Positions 1-6,747 of a stretch of 16,447 nt of DNA are shown here, one piece after another. Position 1 is the first letter of the stretch, and each line of letters opens with the position of its first letter. A program made the translations under genes and the position numbers. The notes below the pieces were generated by a model. That model did not search any database, was not told the origin of the DNA, and worked only from the letters and a program-made list of their open reading frames with translations. Source of the stretch: COE1 sp045579665 (GTDB lineage Bacteria > Bacillota > Clostridia > Lachnospirales > Lachnospiraceae); contig JAZNMO010000063.1 of the NCBI GenBank assembly GCA_045579665.1, forward strand, positions 1 to 16,447, given 5' to 3'.

Positions 1-1
1 A

Positions 2-2176
2 ACAGACTCGGTGGAGAATGTATTAAGTTTGGCAGAAGGACTTATGACGGTTGATGTGATTGGCGGTGAACCGATTAATTTCTCTCAAAGCTTTGCATGT
101 CCTGATTGTGAGATTAGTATTGAGGAGATTGAGCCTAGAAGCTTTTCATTTAATAATCCGTTTGGTGCTTGTCCTGTGTGTGTCGGACTGGGCTATAAGA
201 TGGAGTTTGATATCGACCTTATGATTCCTGATAGAAGTTTGAGTATCAATCAGGGTGCAATTACCGTTATGGGCTGGCAGTCATGTGCTGATAAGTCAAG
301 CTTTACGAATGCAATCCTGCAGGCACTATGTAAGGAGTATGATTTCTCGCTGGATACTCCTTTTGAGGAGCTTAGCCCTGCGGCACAGGATGTGCTGATT
401 TACGGTACAAAGGGTAAAGAGGTTATTGTTTATTATAAGGGACAGCGTGGAGAAGGCAGATATCCGATTGCTTTTGAAGGTTTGATTAAGAATGTAGAGC
501 GAAGATACCGAGAGACTGCATCTGAGTCATCTAAGCAGGAGTATGAGACTTTTATGCGCATTACGCCTTGTAAGGAGTGCGATGGCAGACGATTAAAGAA
601 GAGCTCTTTGGCAGTAACTGTATGCGATAAGAATATTCACGAGATTACATCACTTTCGATAGGGGCTTTGTATCAGTTTTTGGATGGCTTGGAGTTGACA
701 GAGCAGCAGAAGCTGATTGGTAAGCAGATATTAAAGGAGATTAAGGCTAGAGTAGGATTCCTTAAGAATGTAGGCTTGGAGTATCTTTGCTTGTCTCGTG
801 CCACAGCGACACTTTCAGGAGGAGAGGCGCAGCGTATTCGACTGGCAACCCAGATTGGTTCCGGTTTGGTTGGTGTGTGCTATATTCTGGATGAGCCAAG
901 TATTGGTCTACATCAGAGGGATAATGATAAGCTGTTAAATGCATTGAAGGATTTGAAGGACTTAGGTAATACTTTGCTTGTGGTGGAGCATGATGAGGAT
1001 ACCATGTTTGCAGCGGACCATATTGTGGATATCGGTCCGGGAGCGGGCGAACATGGTGGACAAGTGATTGCGCAGGGTACGGCAGAGGAGATTATGGCTG
1101 TGCCTGAGTCTGTGACAGGACAGTACTTGAGTGGTAAGAAGAAGATTCCTGTTCCGACTTCAAGACGTGAGCCGACAGGCTGGCTGACTGTGCAGGGAGC
1201 AGCGGAGAATAACCTTAAGAATATTGATGTGAATTTCCCGTTGGGAGTATTTACCTGTGTGACAGGTGTTTCGGGCTCAGGTAAGTCATCGCTTGTGAAT
1301 GAGATTTTGTATAAGTATCTTGCTAAGAAGCTGAACCGGGCAAGAACCATCCCAGGTAAGCATAAGAAGGTGGTTGGTGTGGAACAGTTGGATAAGGTCA
1401 TTGATATCGACCAGTCTCCTATTGGAAGAACACCTCGTTCTAATCCGGCAACTTATACGGGTGTGTTTGACCAGATTCGTGACCTGTTTGCATCTACAGT
1501 AGATGCAAAGGCAAAGGGATATAGTAAGGGACGTTTCAGCTTTAATATCAAGGGAGGACGCTGTGAGGCATGTTCCGGTGATGGTATTATCAAGATTGAG
1601 ATGCATTTCCTTCCGGATGTATATGTGCCATGTGAGGTGTGTCAGGGTAAGAGATACAATCGTGAGACCTTAGAGGTGCTTTATAAGGGCAAGAGTATCT
1701 ATGATGTTCTTGATATGACGGTAGAAGAAGCTCTTGGTTTCTTTGAGAATGTGCCGTCGATTCGTCGTAAGATTGAGACATTGTATGATGTAGGATTGTC
1801 TTATATTAGGCTGGGACAGCCTTCGACCACGCTTTCGGGTGGCGAGGCACAGCGTATTAAGCTGGCAACAGAGCTTAGCAGACGTAGTACCGGCAAGACC
1901 ATCTATATCTTAGATGAGCCGACCACAGGTTTGCACTTTGCTGATGTGCATAAGCTGGTTGATATTATTCAGCGCCTTGCAGAGGGAGGTAATACCGTTG
2001 TTGTCATTGAGCATAATTTGGATGTGATTAAGACCGCGGATTATATTATCGATATTGGTCCTGAGGGCGGAGATGGTGGTGGTACTGTCATTGCTGAGGG
2101 TACACCAGAGCAGATTGCTAAGGTTGCGAAGTCTTATACTGGAAAGTATATTCGGAAGATGTTAGATAAGGCGTGA
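2..2176 (+). CDS. uvrA: UvrABC excinuclease subunit A, 5' end outside window
   Basis: This is the damage-recognition ATPase of nucleotide excision repair, which loads UvrB onto lesions as a dimer. About 724 C-terminal residues are visible of a family length near 940, and the reading frame stays open to the left edge, so the first Walker A lies outside the window. Visible in order: the first zinc module with CPDC and CPVC pairs (about 98-181), the first ABC signature LSGGEAQRI (near 811) followed by ILDEPSIGLH, the second Walker A GVSGSGKSS (1265-1291), the UvrA-specific zinc hairpin with CEAC (1562) and CEVC (1631), and the second signature LSGGEAQRI with ILDEPTTGLH. The frame is intact with no substitutions in these motifs. 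An in-frame GTG at 11 is internal and not the start. Downstream is a strong hairpin and then a convergent gene. Any link to an upstream uvrB cannot be seen. Confidence 0.98.
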   Translation, partial: TDSVENVLSLAEGLMTVDVIGGEPINFSQSFACPDCEISIEEIEPRSFSFNNPFGACPVCVGLGYKMEFDIDLMIPDRSLSINQGAITVMGWQSCADKSSFTNAILQALCKEYDFSLDTPFEELSPAAQDVLIYGTKGKEVIVYYKGQRGEGRYPIAFEGLIKNVERRYRETASESSKQEYETFMRITPCKECDGRRLKKSSLAVTVCDKNIHEITSLSIGALYQFLDGLELTEQQKLIGKQILKEIKARVGFLKNVGLEYLCLSRATATLSGGEAQRIRLATQIGSGLVGVCYILDEPSIGLHQRDNDKLLNALKDLKDLGNTLLVVEHDEDTMFAADHIVDIGPGAGEHGGQVIAQGTAEEIMAVPESVTGQYLSGKKKIPVPTSRREPTGWLTVQGAAENNLKNIDVNFPLGVFTCVTGVSGSGKSSLVNEILYKYLAKKLNRARTIPGKHKKVVGVEQLDKVIDIDQSPIGRTPRSNPATYTGVFDQIRDLFASTVDAKAKGYSKGRFSFNIKGGRCEACSGDGIIKIEMHFLPDVYVPCEVCQGKRYNRETLEVLYKGKSIYDVLDMTVEEALGFFENVPSIRRKIETLYDVGLSYIRLGQPSTTLSGGEAQRIKLATELSRRSTGKTIYILDEPTTGLHFADVHKLVDIIQRLAEGGNTVVVIEHNLDVIKTADYIIDIGPEGGDGGGTVIAEGTPEQIAKVAKSYTGKYIRKMLDKA

Positions 2177-2193
2177 TAGAAACGCTAGGGTGT

Positions 2194-2232
2194 AAATAAG
2201 GCTTATTCGGCGCACCGAATAAGCCTTATTTT
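2194..2232. terminator. Bidirectional intrinsic terminator between uvrA and the convergent acyltransferase gene
   Basis: A perfect 17-bp stem (2194-2210 with 2215-2231) with loop CGCA. Each arm ends in an A/T run, giving TTATTTT on the plus strand and TTATTT on the minus strand, so it can end transcription from both sides. It sits 17 bases after the uvrA stop and 26 bases beyond the stop of the opposing gene. Confidence 0.88.
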
Positions 2233-2258
2233 GCGTGAATATTCTCTGCAAAGCCAGG

Positions 2259-3026
2259 TTAAAACTCTCGTTGGCTTATAGGTTTTTGGTGCTTCTCACA
2301 TAATATAGGGGGGCGAGCAATTGGTGTGGTAATAGAATCTCGTAATGCCAATTCGCTTCTCAACCATGCATTACCAAAATCCTTTGCGTTTGTGCATACT
2401 AATGGACTACCAAAAACAAATCTTGTTGGTTTTTCAGTAGAGACCTGTTCACAGTACACTGGAATAATATGAGCAGAAGTTTTTTTGGCAATCAGATATG
2501 CCCCTGGCGCAATATCTTCGGGTGTCGTTGTTTCTATATCCGCAATAGTCTGTTGCACAAAAATTGTTACCGCGCTATCTTGTGATTGTTCTAAATGTTC
2601 AATACATCTTCTTAATACATTCATACTGCTTGATTTATCTTTCCTTATTAAGCCTGCTAGTGAGAATAACTTTTCAAGAAAGCCATATAGGAGAGGATTA
2701 GAAGTCCAATCGGTTTTTGCAACTACTAGCATATGTGGAATTATTGTACCGAACAAAAGGCCATCAAATTCACTAACATGATTCGGGACAAAAATATACT
2801 TTCCGTGTTCATAGTCTTCCATATTGACAAATTGAAGATTGAAAATTTGTCGAACTCCATTAAAGAAATCAGACCTACATTCGGGGTTCAAACCGAGTAG
2901 GCGTATGATTTTACATATCTGCTCAAAAAGCGTAGTAGCTTGTGTCGTTGTGTAGCTATCAACGCCTCCGTACTCTTTGATAAGAGTATTAAGATATGAG
3001 AGTTCAATATTATTTGTTTCGTGCAT
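2259..3026 (-). CDS. PlsC-like (lysophospholipid) acyltransferase family protein, divergent
   Basis: 255 residues from the ATG at 3026, chosen because AGGTGG (3037-3032) lies 5 bases upstream; an in-frame GTG at 3035 falls inside that site. Family marks: the H-x4-D catalytic motif in NHVSEFD (residues 82-88), a GLIRKD segment (125-130) resembling motif II, and a proline-containing AKKTSAHIIPV segment (180-190) resembling motif IV. The third motif, normally FPEGTR, appears to be FVQQT (156-160), lacking the acidic and arginine residues. No obvious membrane span or signal peptide. Family members transfer acyl chains to lysophosphatidate or other alcohols; the substrate here cannot be told. The gene stands alone, opposite to all neighbours, and several hand-counted 60-base rows are 27-43% GC against roughly 43-55% in uvrA, which hints at acquisition. 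The last 25 residues, rich in Pro, Arg and Lys, look unlike a usual PlsC end. It may have lost or changed acyltransferase activity. Confidence 0.7.
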   Translation of the reverse strand: MHETNNIELSYLNTLIKEYGGVDSYTTTQATTLFEQICKIIRLLGLNPECRSDFFNGVRQIFNLQFVNMEDYEHGKYIFVPNHVSEFDGLLFGTIIPHMLVVAKTDWTSNPLLYGFLEKLFSLAGLIRKDKSSSMNVLRRCIEHLEQSQDSAVTIFVQQTIADIETTTPEDIAPGAYLIAKKTSAHIIPVYCEQVSTEKPTRFVFGSPLVCTNAKDFGNAWLRSELALRDSITTPIARPPILCEKHQKPISQREF

Positions 3027-3031
3027 TATTT

Positions 3032-3037
3032 CCACCT
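3032..3037 (-). promoter_or_regulatory. Ribosome binding site deciding the acyltransferase start
   Basis: Minus-strand AGGTGG sits 5 bases before ATG at 3026. It contains the alternative GTG start at 3035, so the longer reading would have no usable site of its own. Confidence 0.7.
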
Positions 3038-3063
3038 CATTAAGTACAAGTTGTATATTTGTT

Positions 3064-3086
3064 TTATGTAACTATAGTTTACATAA
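3064..3086. promoter_or_regulatory. 23-bp operator-like inverted repeat upstream of the acyltransferase gene
   Basis: Perfect 8-bp arms TTATGTAA (3064-3071) and TTACATAA (3079-3086) flank CTATAGT, whose first six bases are themselves palindromic. It lies 38 bases before the acyltransferase ATG, where a promoter/operator is expected, and contains a -10-like TATAGT on the minus strand. I found no good -35 at normal spacing. A repressor site is an inference from symmetry and position. Confidence 0.4.
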
Positions 3087-3143
3087 TATTAGAATAGTGC
3101 AATTTTCAGATAAAGTAAAGGGAATGTTTAGAAATAATTGTAT

Positions 3144-3290
3144 TCACAGTGCCTTCTCCATGCCTATTCGCAATTCGCCCATGCGGGCTACTGGCTCATA
3201 GACGGCTTCGCCGTATACAGCTACACAAATATATCTTTTGGTGAGTAAACTCCCCAAAGCTATATTTGTACATCTGTGCATGGCTCATGC
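3144..3290. repeat. Structured intergenic element (candidate dispersed repeat or small RNA)
   Basis: Several hairpins are packed together: GCCC/GGGC around ATGC (3177-3188); ACGGC/GCCGT around TTC (3202-3214); a long hairpin with ACAAATATA (3225-3233) pairing TATATTTGT (3261-3269), continued by CTTT/AAAG, GG/CC and GAG/CTC with a TAAA loop; and GCATG/CATGC (3278-3290). CCATGC (3158-3163) can pair GCATGG (3278-3283) to close the whole. The octamer TGGCTCAT occurs twice, at 3192 and 3281. The GC content is higher than that of the flanks. Whether it is a repeat family, an RNA or neither needs comparison with the rest of the genome. Confidence 0.45.
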
Positions 3291-3418
3291 AAAAACTAGT
3301 TTACAGAAAATATAAAAATAACTATAAAGTTTTTAGCTAAAGTGTCCGATATATCCATCAGATGGCATATTTTGAGTTTGAGGTTAAGATTTTATGTAAA
3401 AAAAACTGGGAAACCCCT

Positions 3419-3446
3419 TTGAAAATTGCTATATTTAGGTTATAAT
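3419..3446 (+). promoter_or_regulatory. Sigma-A type promoter of the mbl-flagellar operon
   Basis: TTGAAA (3419-3424) and a consensus TATAAT (3441-3446) are separated by 16 bp, 75 bases before the mbl ATG. Transcription would begin near 3453. A second weaker pair, TTGACG (3463) with TATAGA (3487) at 18 bp, lies downstream. Confidence 0.7.
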
Positions 3447-3520
3447 GGCTTGTATGTTTAAATTGACGACATTGGGCATAATTAAGTATAGATAACCATT
3501 TTAGAAAGGGGCAAAGAGCC

Positions 3521-4516
3521 ATGCAGTACACAGATATTGGAATCGACCTTGGAACAGCAAGTATTCTTGTTTATATCAGAGGAAAGGGTGTCGTTTTAAA
3601 GGAGCCTTCAGTAGTAGCCTTTGATAAGGACACAGATAAAATAAAAGCCATCGGAGAAGATGCAAGATTAATGTTAGGTAGAACACCTGGTAATATCGTA
3701 GCGGTTAGACCGCTTCGTCAGGGAGTTATTTCGGACTACAAGGTTACAGAGCAGATGATGAAGCACTTCATTCAGAAGGCCCTTGGTAAGAGAACATTCC
3801 GTAAGCCAAGAATCGCCGTATGTGTGCCAAGTGGAGTAACTGAAGTAGAGAAGAAGGCTGTAGAGGACGCTACCTATCAGGCAGGTGCAAGAGACGTATC
3901 TATTATCGAGGAGCCGATTGCAGCAGCGATTGGTGCTGGTATTGATATCAGTAAGCCATGCGGTAATATGATTGTAGATATTGGTGGTGGTACATCGGAT
4001 ATCGCAGTAATCTCTCTTGGCGGAACTGTTGTAAGTGCATCTATCAAGATAGCAGGCGATGACTTTGATGAAGCAATCGTTCGTTATATGAGAAAGAAAC
4101 ACAATCTTTTGATTGGTGAAAGAACAGCAGAAGACATTAAGATTAAAATCGGAACAGCATTCAAGAGGGCAGAAGTGGATTACATGGACGTAAGGGGACG
4201 TAACCTTGTAACCGGTCTTCCTAAGACAATTCGTGTATCTTCTGAAGAAACAGAAGAGGCATTACGCGAGACTACCTCTCAGATTATTGATACGATTCAT
4301 AGTGTTTTGGAGAAGACTCCACCAGAGCTTGCAGCAGATATCGCAGACCGTGGTATTGTTTTAACCGGAGGCGGAAGCTTATTAAGAGGCTTGGAGGATT
4401 TGGTAGAGTCCAGAACAGGAATCAATACCATGACAGCTGAGGACCCTATGACAGCAGTAGCGATAGGAACAGGTAAGTACGTTGAGTTCTTAGCAGGCTA
4501 TAGAGAAGATTATTAA
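3521..4516 (+). CDS. mbl: MreB-like bacterial actin, Mbl type
   Basis: Actin-fold ATPase that forms membrane filaments guiding the elongation machinery and rod shape. 331 residues, the normal family length. The actin nucleotide-binding motifs are all present: phosphate-1 loop DLGTAS (residues 9-14), the catalytic glutamates in IEEP (129-132), phosphate-2 loop DIGGGTSD (153-160) and the adenosine motif LTGGGSLL (281-288). No mreC/mreD follows. Instead two flagellar rod genes follow directly, matching the mbl-flhO-flhP order of Bacillus, which is why I call it Mbl rather than MreB; the sequence alone does not separate the paralogues with certainty. The ATG has GAAAGGGG (3504-3511) 9 bases upstream, and a consensus promoter lies further up. 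No terminator lies between it and the next gene, so it is probably the first gene of a four-gene operon. Confidence 0.9.
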   Translation: MQYTDIGIDLGTASILVYIRGKGVVLKEPSVVAFDKDTDKIKAIGEDARLMLGRTPGNIVAVRPLRQGVISDYKVTEQMMKHFIQKALGKRTFRKPRIAVCVPSGVTEVEKKAVEDATYQAGARDVSIIEEPIAAAIGAGIDISKPCGNMIVDIGGGTSDIAVISLGGTVVSASIKIAGDDFDEAIVRYMRKKHNLLIGERTAEDIKIKIGTAFKRAEVDYMDVRGRNLVTGLPKTIRVSSEETEEALRETTSQIIDTIHSVLEKTPPELAADIADRGIVLTGGGSLLRGLEDLVESRTGINTMTAEDPMTAVAIGTGKYVEFLAGYREDY

Positions 4517-4583
4517 TTAGCATTTATAAGCTGATTAGAATATAACTCTTTCTGACTCTTGTACATGACAGAGGAGGAAGAGT

Positions 4584-5363
4584 ATGGTAAGGGGACTTTA
4601 CACAGCCTATACTGGTATGCTGAATGAACAGTATAGAATGGACATCATGGCAAACAATCTTGCCAATGCAGATACGACAGGCTTTAAGAAGGAAGGTTCG
4701 ACAGCACAGTCGTATTCGGAGATTATGTCAGTTAAGATTAAGGACATAACAGAGAATCCGAATATTCCAAAGAAACTTGGTGGCGTAAGCTTAGGTGTGA
4801 AGATTGGAGAGACCTATACGGACTTTAGTCAGGGTTCCTTTAGAGAAACAGGTAATACACTAGATCTCGCAATTAGTGGTGATGCATTTTTTAACATCGA
4901 ATTCACCAATAAGGCAGGCGAGACTACTACAAAATATACAAGAAGCGGCGATTTTGCCATGACCAAGGATGGTTATCTGACTACAACAGATGGAGATTAT
5001 GTACTTGGTGAGGATGGCAGAATCCAGTTATCGACCACAGCGGGCAGTACAGTCATTGATGAGAATGGAAACATTTATCAGGATGATGAGTTTGTGGCGA
5101 AGCTTAAACTTACAGCGTTCGAAGATACCAACTATCTGACACATTATGGTGAGACTATGTGGGATGCAGTAGAGGGCGCAGAGTCCTACGATGCAACCGA
5201 CTGTAAAATACATCAGGGATATTTGGAAATGTCCAATATCTCAGTAGTATCCGAGATGGTTAATATGATTAGTATTCAGAGGCATTATGAGGCGAATCAG
5301 AAGGTGATTACAACTTATGATGAATCATTGGATATTGCAGTTAATCAGATTGGCAGGCTATAA
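4584..5363 (+). CDS. flhO: Flagellar basal-body rod protein, FlhO (FlgF/FlgG family)
   Basis: Axial component of the flagellar distal rod, exported by the flagellar type III apparatus and assembled across the cell wall. 259 residues. The N-terminal rod-family signature is clear (YTAYTGM at about residues 6-12, then ANNLANADTTGFKK), and the C-terminal family motif follows the pattern QGYLEMSN...VSEMVNMISIQRHYEANQKVITT. No signal peptide, as expected for flagellar export. GAGGAGG (4571-4577) lies 6 bases before the ATG. It follows mbl by 67 bases and precedes a paralogue sharing the same ends, so the pair corresponds to FlhO and FlhP. Generic annotation would be FlgF or FlgG; the choice of FlhO rests on gene order. 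Confidence 0.9.
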   Translation: MVRGLYTAYTGMLNEQYRMDIMANNLANADTTGFKKEGSTAQSYSEIMSVKIKDITENPNIPKKLGGVSLGVKIGETYTDFSQGSFRETGNTLDLAISGDAFFNIEFTNKAGETTTKYTRSGDFAMTKDGYLTTTDGDYVLGEDGRIQLSTTAGSTVIDENGNIYQDDEFVAKLKLTAFEDTNYLTHYGETMWDAVEGAESYDATDCKIHQGYLEMSNISVVSEMVNMISIQRHYEANQKVITTYDESLDIAVNQIGRL

Positions 5364-5421
5364 ACATAGACACACTTATTAACAAGGCATAAGCGCTAAG
5401 CGCAGATAATGGAGGAAGATT

Positions 5422-6237
5422 ATGGTACGTTCTCTTTGGACAGGTGCAGCAGGAATGAATGCACAGCAGCTTAATGTAGATAATATTTCTAATAACCTTG
5501 CAAATGTTAACACGACAGGTTACAAGACAGAGGTTATGGAGTTTAAGTCACTTTTATATCAGACGATTCAGACTAAGACAACATCTTCGGATTTGGAGCC
5601 AAAGCCGATTGGAGCAGAGGTTGGATTGGGTGTTCGTAATTCATCGATTACTTCGATTTTTACGCAGGGCAATTTAACAGATGTAGACAGTAACACCAGC
5701 TTTGCAGTGGAAGGACATGGCTTCTTTGGTGTACAGGGTAATGATGGTAATACATATTACACCAGAAACGGACAGTTTGTTTTTGCACTTGGTAATGATG
5801 GATTGACTCTTGCAAACACAGATGGTTTACCTGTACTGGATACAGAGGGTGAGATGATTGTTTTAGAGGAGGGTATGGTAGCGGATAAGGTTACTGTAAG
5901 TACTTCCGGTGAGTTATTCTATCCGGATGATAATAATAATCCTCAGAGCTTGGGCTTTACGATTGGATTATGGCAGTTTAGCAATCCGGCAGGCTTGAGT
6001 AAGGCAGGCGATAGTTTATATGAGGTTACTGCTGCAAGCGGTGAGGCATTAAATGAGGCTGAAGAGGATAATCTGACAAAGAGTACGCTTAGACAGGGAT
6101 ATTTAGAGGCTTCTAATGTGCAGATAGCAGATGAGATGGTTAATCTTATCGTTGCACAGAGAGCATATGAGATGAACTCAAAGGTGATTACGACCTCGGA
6201 TGAAATGATGCAGCAGGCAAATCAGTTAAAGAGATAA
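5422..6237 (+). CDS. flhP: Flagellar basal-body rod protein, FlhP (FlgG family)
   Basis: Second distal rod protein, 271 residues, near the roughly 260-residue length of FlgG. The N-terminus MVRSLWTGAAGM followed by NNLANVNTTGYK and the C-terminus QGYLEASNVQ, DEMVNLIVAQRAYEMNSK, ITTSDEMMQ are textbook FlgG-family ends; the middle (TRNGQF at about 114-119 and VEGHGFFGVQ) is the variable domain. GGAGGA (5411-5416) lies 5 bases before the ATG. The 58-base gap after flhO contains a tandem TAAGCGC pair (5390-5403) and no terminator, so the two are likely co-transcribed. In Bacillus, FlhP caps or completes the rod before hook assembly. No frame problems. Confidence 0.92.
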   Translation: MVRSLWTGAAGMNAQQLNVDNISNNLANVNTTGYKTEVMEFKSLLYQTIQTKTTSSDLEPKPIGAEVGLGVRNSSITSIFTQGNLTDVDSNTSFAVEGHGFFGVQGNDGNTYYTRNGQFVFALGNDGLTLANTDGLPVLDTEGEMIVLEEGMVADKVTVSTSGELFYPDDNNNPQSLGFTIGLWQFSNPAGLSKAGDSLYEVTAASGEALNEAEEDNLTKSTLRQGYLEASNVQIADEMVNLIVAQRAYEMNSKVITTSDEMMQQANQLKR

Positions 6238-6282
6238 TTGATTTATAATAGTGTGCTAATCGGGAAAGACGGGGGATAGGAT

Positions 6283-6675
6283 ATGGAAATTGGTTCAATG
6301 AGTTCATATACAGATTATATAGCAAGTACAGCAACAAGTCAGACGAAGTTGGCGGAAAATATCAGTGCAGGAAGTTCTGATGATGAACTGTTGGAGGCGT
6401 GTAAGGAGTTTGAAGCGTATTTTATCGAGCAGATGTTTAATGCGATGATGGAGACGACGAAAGCGTTCTCGGACGAAGAGGAGAATACTTATGCCACGAA
6501 GATGGTTGATTATTTCAAGGATACTGCTGTACAGGAGTTGACAAATCAGGCGACAGGGCAGAATGGTTTTGGAATTGCCAGGACACTATATGAGCAGATG
6601 AAGAGACAATACTCGGCATTGACACCTGAGGAGGTGGCGGCAATAGAGTCCGGCACAACAACTGAAAAGGAATAA
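6283..6675 (+). CDS. flgJ: Rod-binding protein, FlgJ N-terminal domain only
   Basis: 130 residues matching the rod-binding domain of FlgJ: ACKEFEAYFIEQMF (about residues 39-52) and YATKMVDYFKDTAVQEL (70-86) followed by GFGIARTLYEQM (95-106). In enteric bacteria this domain is the scaffold or cap for rod assembly and is fused to a muramidase; here the protein ends at residue 130, so there is no wall-cutting domain, and a separate hydrolase must open the wall. GGGGGA (6271-6276) sits 6 bases before the ATG. It follows flhP by 45 bases and is closed by a strong terminator, so it is the last gene of the mbl-flhO-flhP-flgJ operon. The N-terminal Ser/Thr-rich stretch and acidic tail are low in complexity. 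Confidence 0.85.
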   Translation: MEIGSMSSYTDYIASTATSQTKLAENISAGSSDDELLEACKEFEAYFIEQMFNAMMETTKAFSDEEENTYATKMVDYFKDTAVQELTNQATGQNGFGIARTLYEQMKRQYSALTPEEVAAIESGTTTEKE

Positions 6676-6682
6676 TTATAAC

Positions 6683-6711
6683 GCCGGTCTGGAATAACAG
6701 GCCGGCTTTTT
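6683..6711 (+). terminator. Intrinsic terminator after flgJ
   Basis: GCCGGTCT (6683-6690) pairs with AGGCCGGC (6699-6706), one G-U pair included, around an 8-base loop, followed by TTTTT (6707-6711). It starts 7 bases after the flgJ stop and separates the flagellar operon from recD2. Confidence 0.9.
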
Positions 6712-6730
6712 GTGTGAAGGGATTCGCACA
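6711..6730 (+). promoter_or_regulatory. Second hairpin in the recD2 leader
   Basis: TGTGTGAA (6711-6718) pairs with TTCGCACA (6723-6730), with one G-U pair, around a GGGA loop of the stable GNRA class. It ends 5 bases before the recD2 ribosome binding site. It could shape initiation or protect the 5' end of the message; this is an inference. Confidence 0.4.
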
Positions 6731-6735
6731 TATAT

Positions 6736-6742
6736 AGGGAGG
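6736..6742 (+). promoter_or_regulatory. Ribosome binding site fixing the TTG start of recD2
   Basis: AGGGAGG lies 5 bases before TTG at 6748. No ATG in the frame has comparable support nearby, and the encoded residues match where the family begins. Confidence 0.8.
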
Positions 6743-6747
6743 AAACA

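Larger units (their letters stand above)
3027..3520. other. Gene-poor gap between divergent acyltransferase and mbl
   Basis: About 490 bases with no convincing gene. From left to right it holds the ribosome binding site and palindrome of the minus-strand gene (3032-3086), an AT-rich stretch, a GC-richer multi-hairpin element (about 3144-3290), a 10-bp palindrome AAACTAGTTT (3293-3302), another AT-rich stretch, the mbl promoter (3419-3446) and a 5' leader of about 68 bases. A 45-codon minus-strand frame crosses the hairpin element but has no ribosome binding site. Confidence 0.7.

Noticed and set aside
913..1401. Minus-strand open frame of 162 codons inside uvrA
   Set aside because: It lies fully within the conserved second ATPase region of uvrA, has no recognisable motif and no ribosome binding site; it is a shadow of the real gene.
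2977..3201. Plus-strand frame of 74 codons across the acyltransferase start and the gap
   Set aside because: It begins antisense to the acyltransferase 5' end, has no ribosome binding site and runs into the hairpin element.
3459..3481. Flagellar sigma-28 type promoter before mbl
   Set aside because: TAAA (3459) and GGGCATAA (3474) are only 11 bp apart and the -10 matches 5 of 8; the sigma-A type pair at 3419-3446 is far better.
3674..4102. Minus-strand open frame of 142 codons inside mbl
   Set aside because: The opposite strand encodes intact actin motifs; the translated minus-strand sequence is Cys/Tyr/Thr-rich and resembles no protein family.
5390..5403. Tandem TAAGCGC pair before flhP
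   Set aside because: Only two copies of 7 bases; nothing else suggests a protein site or a repeat array.
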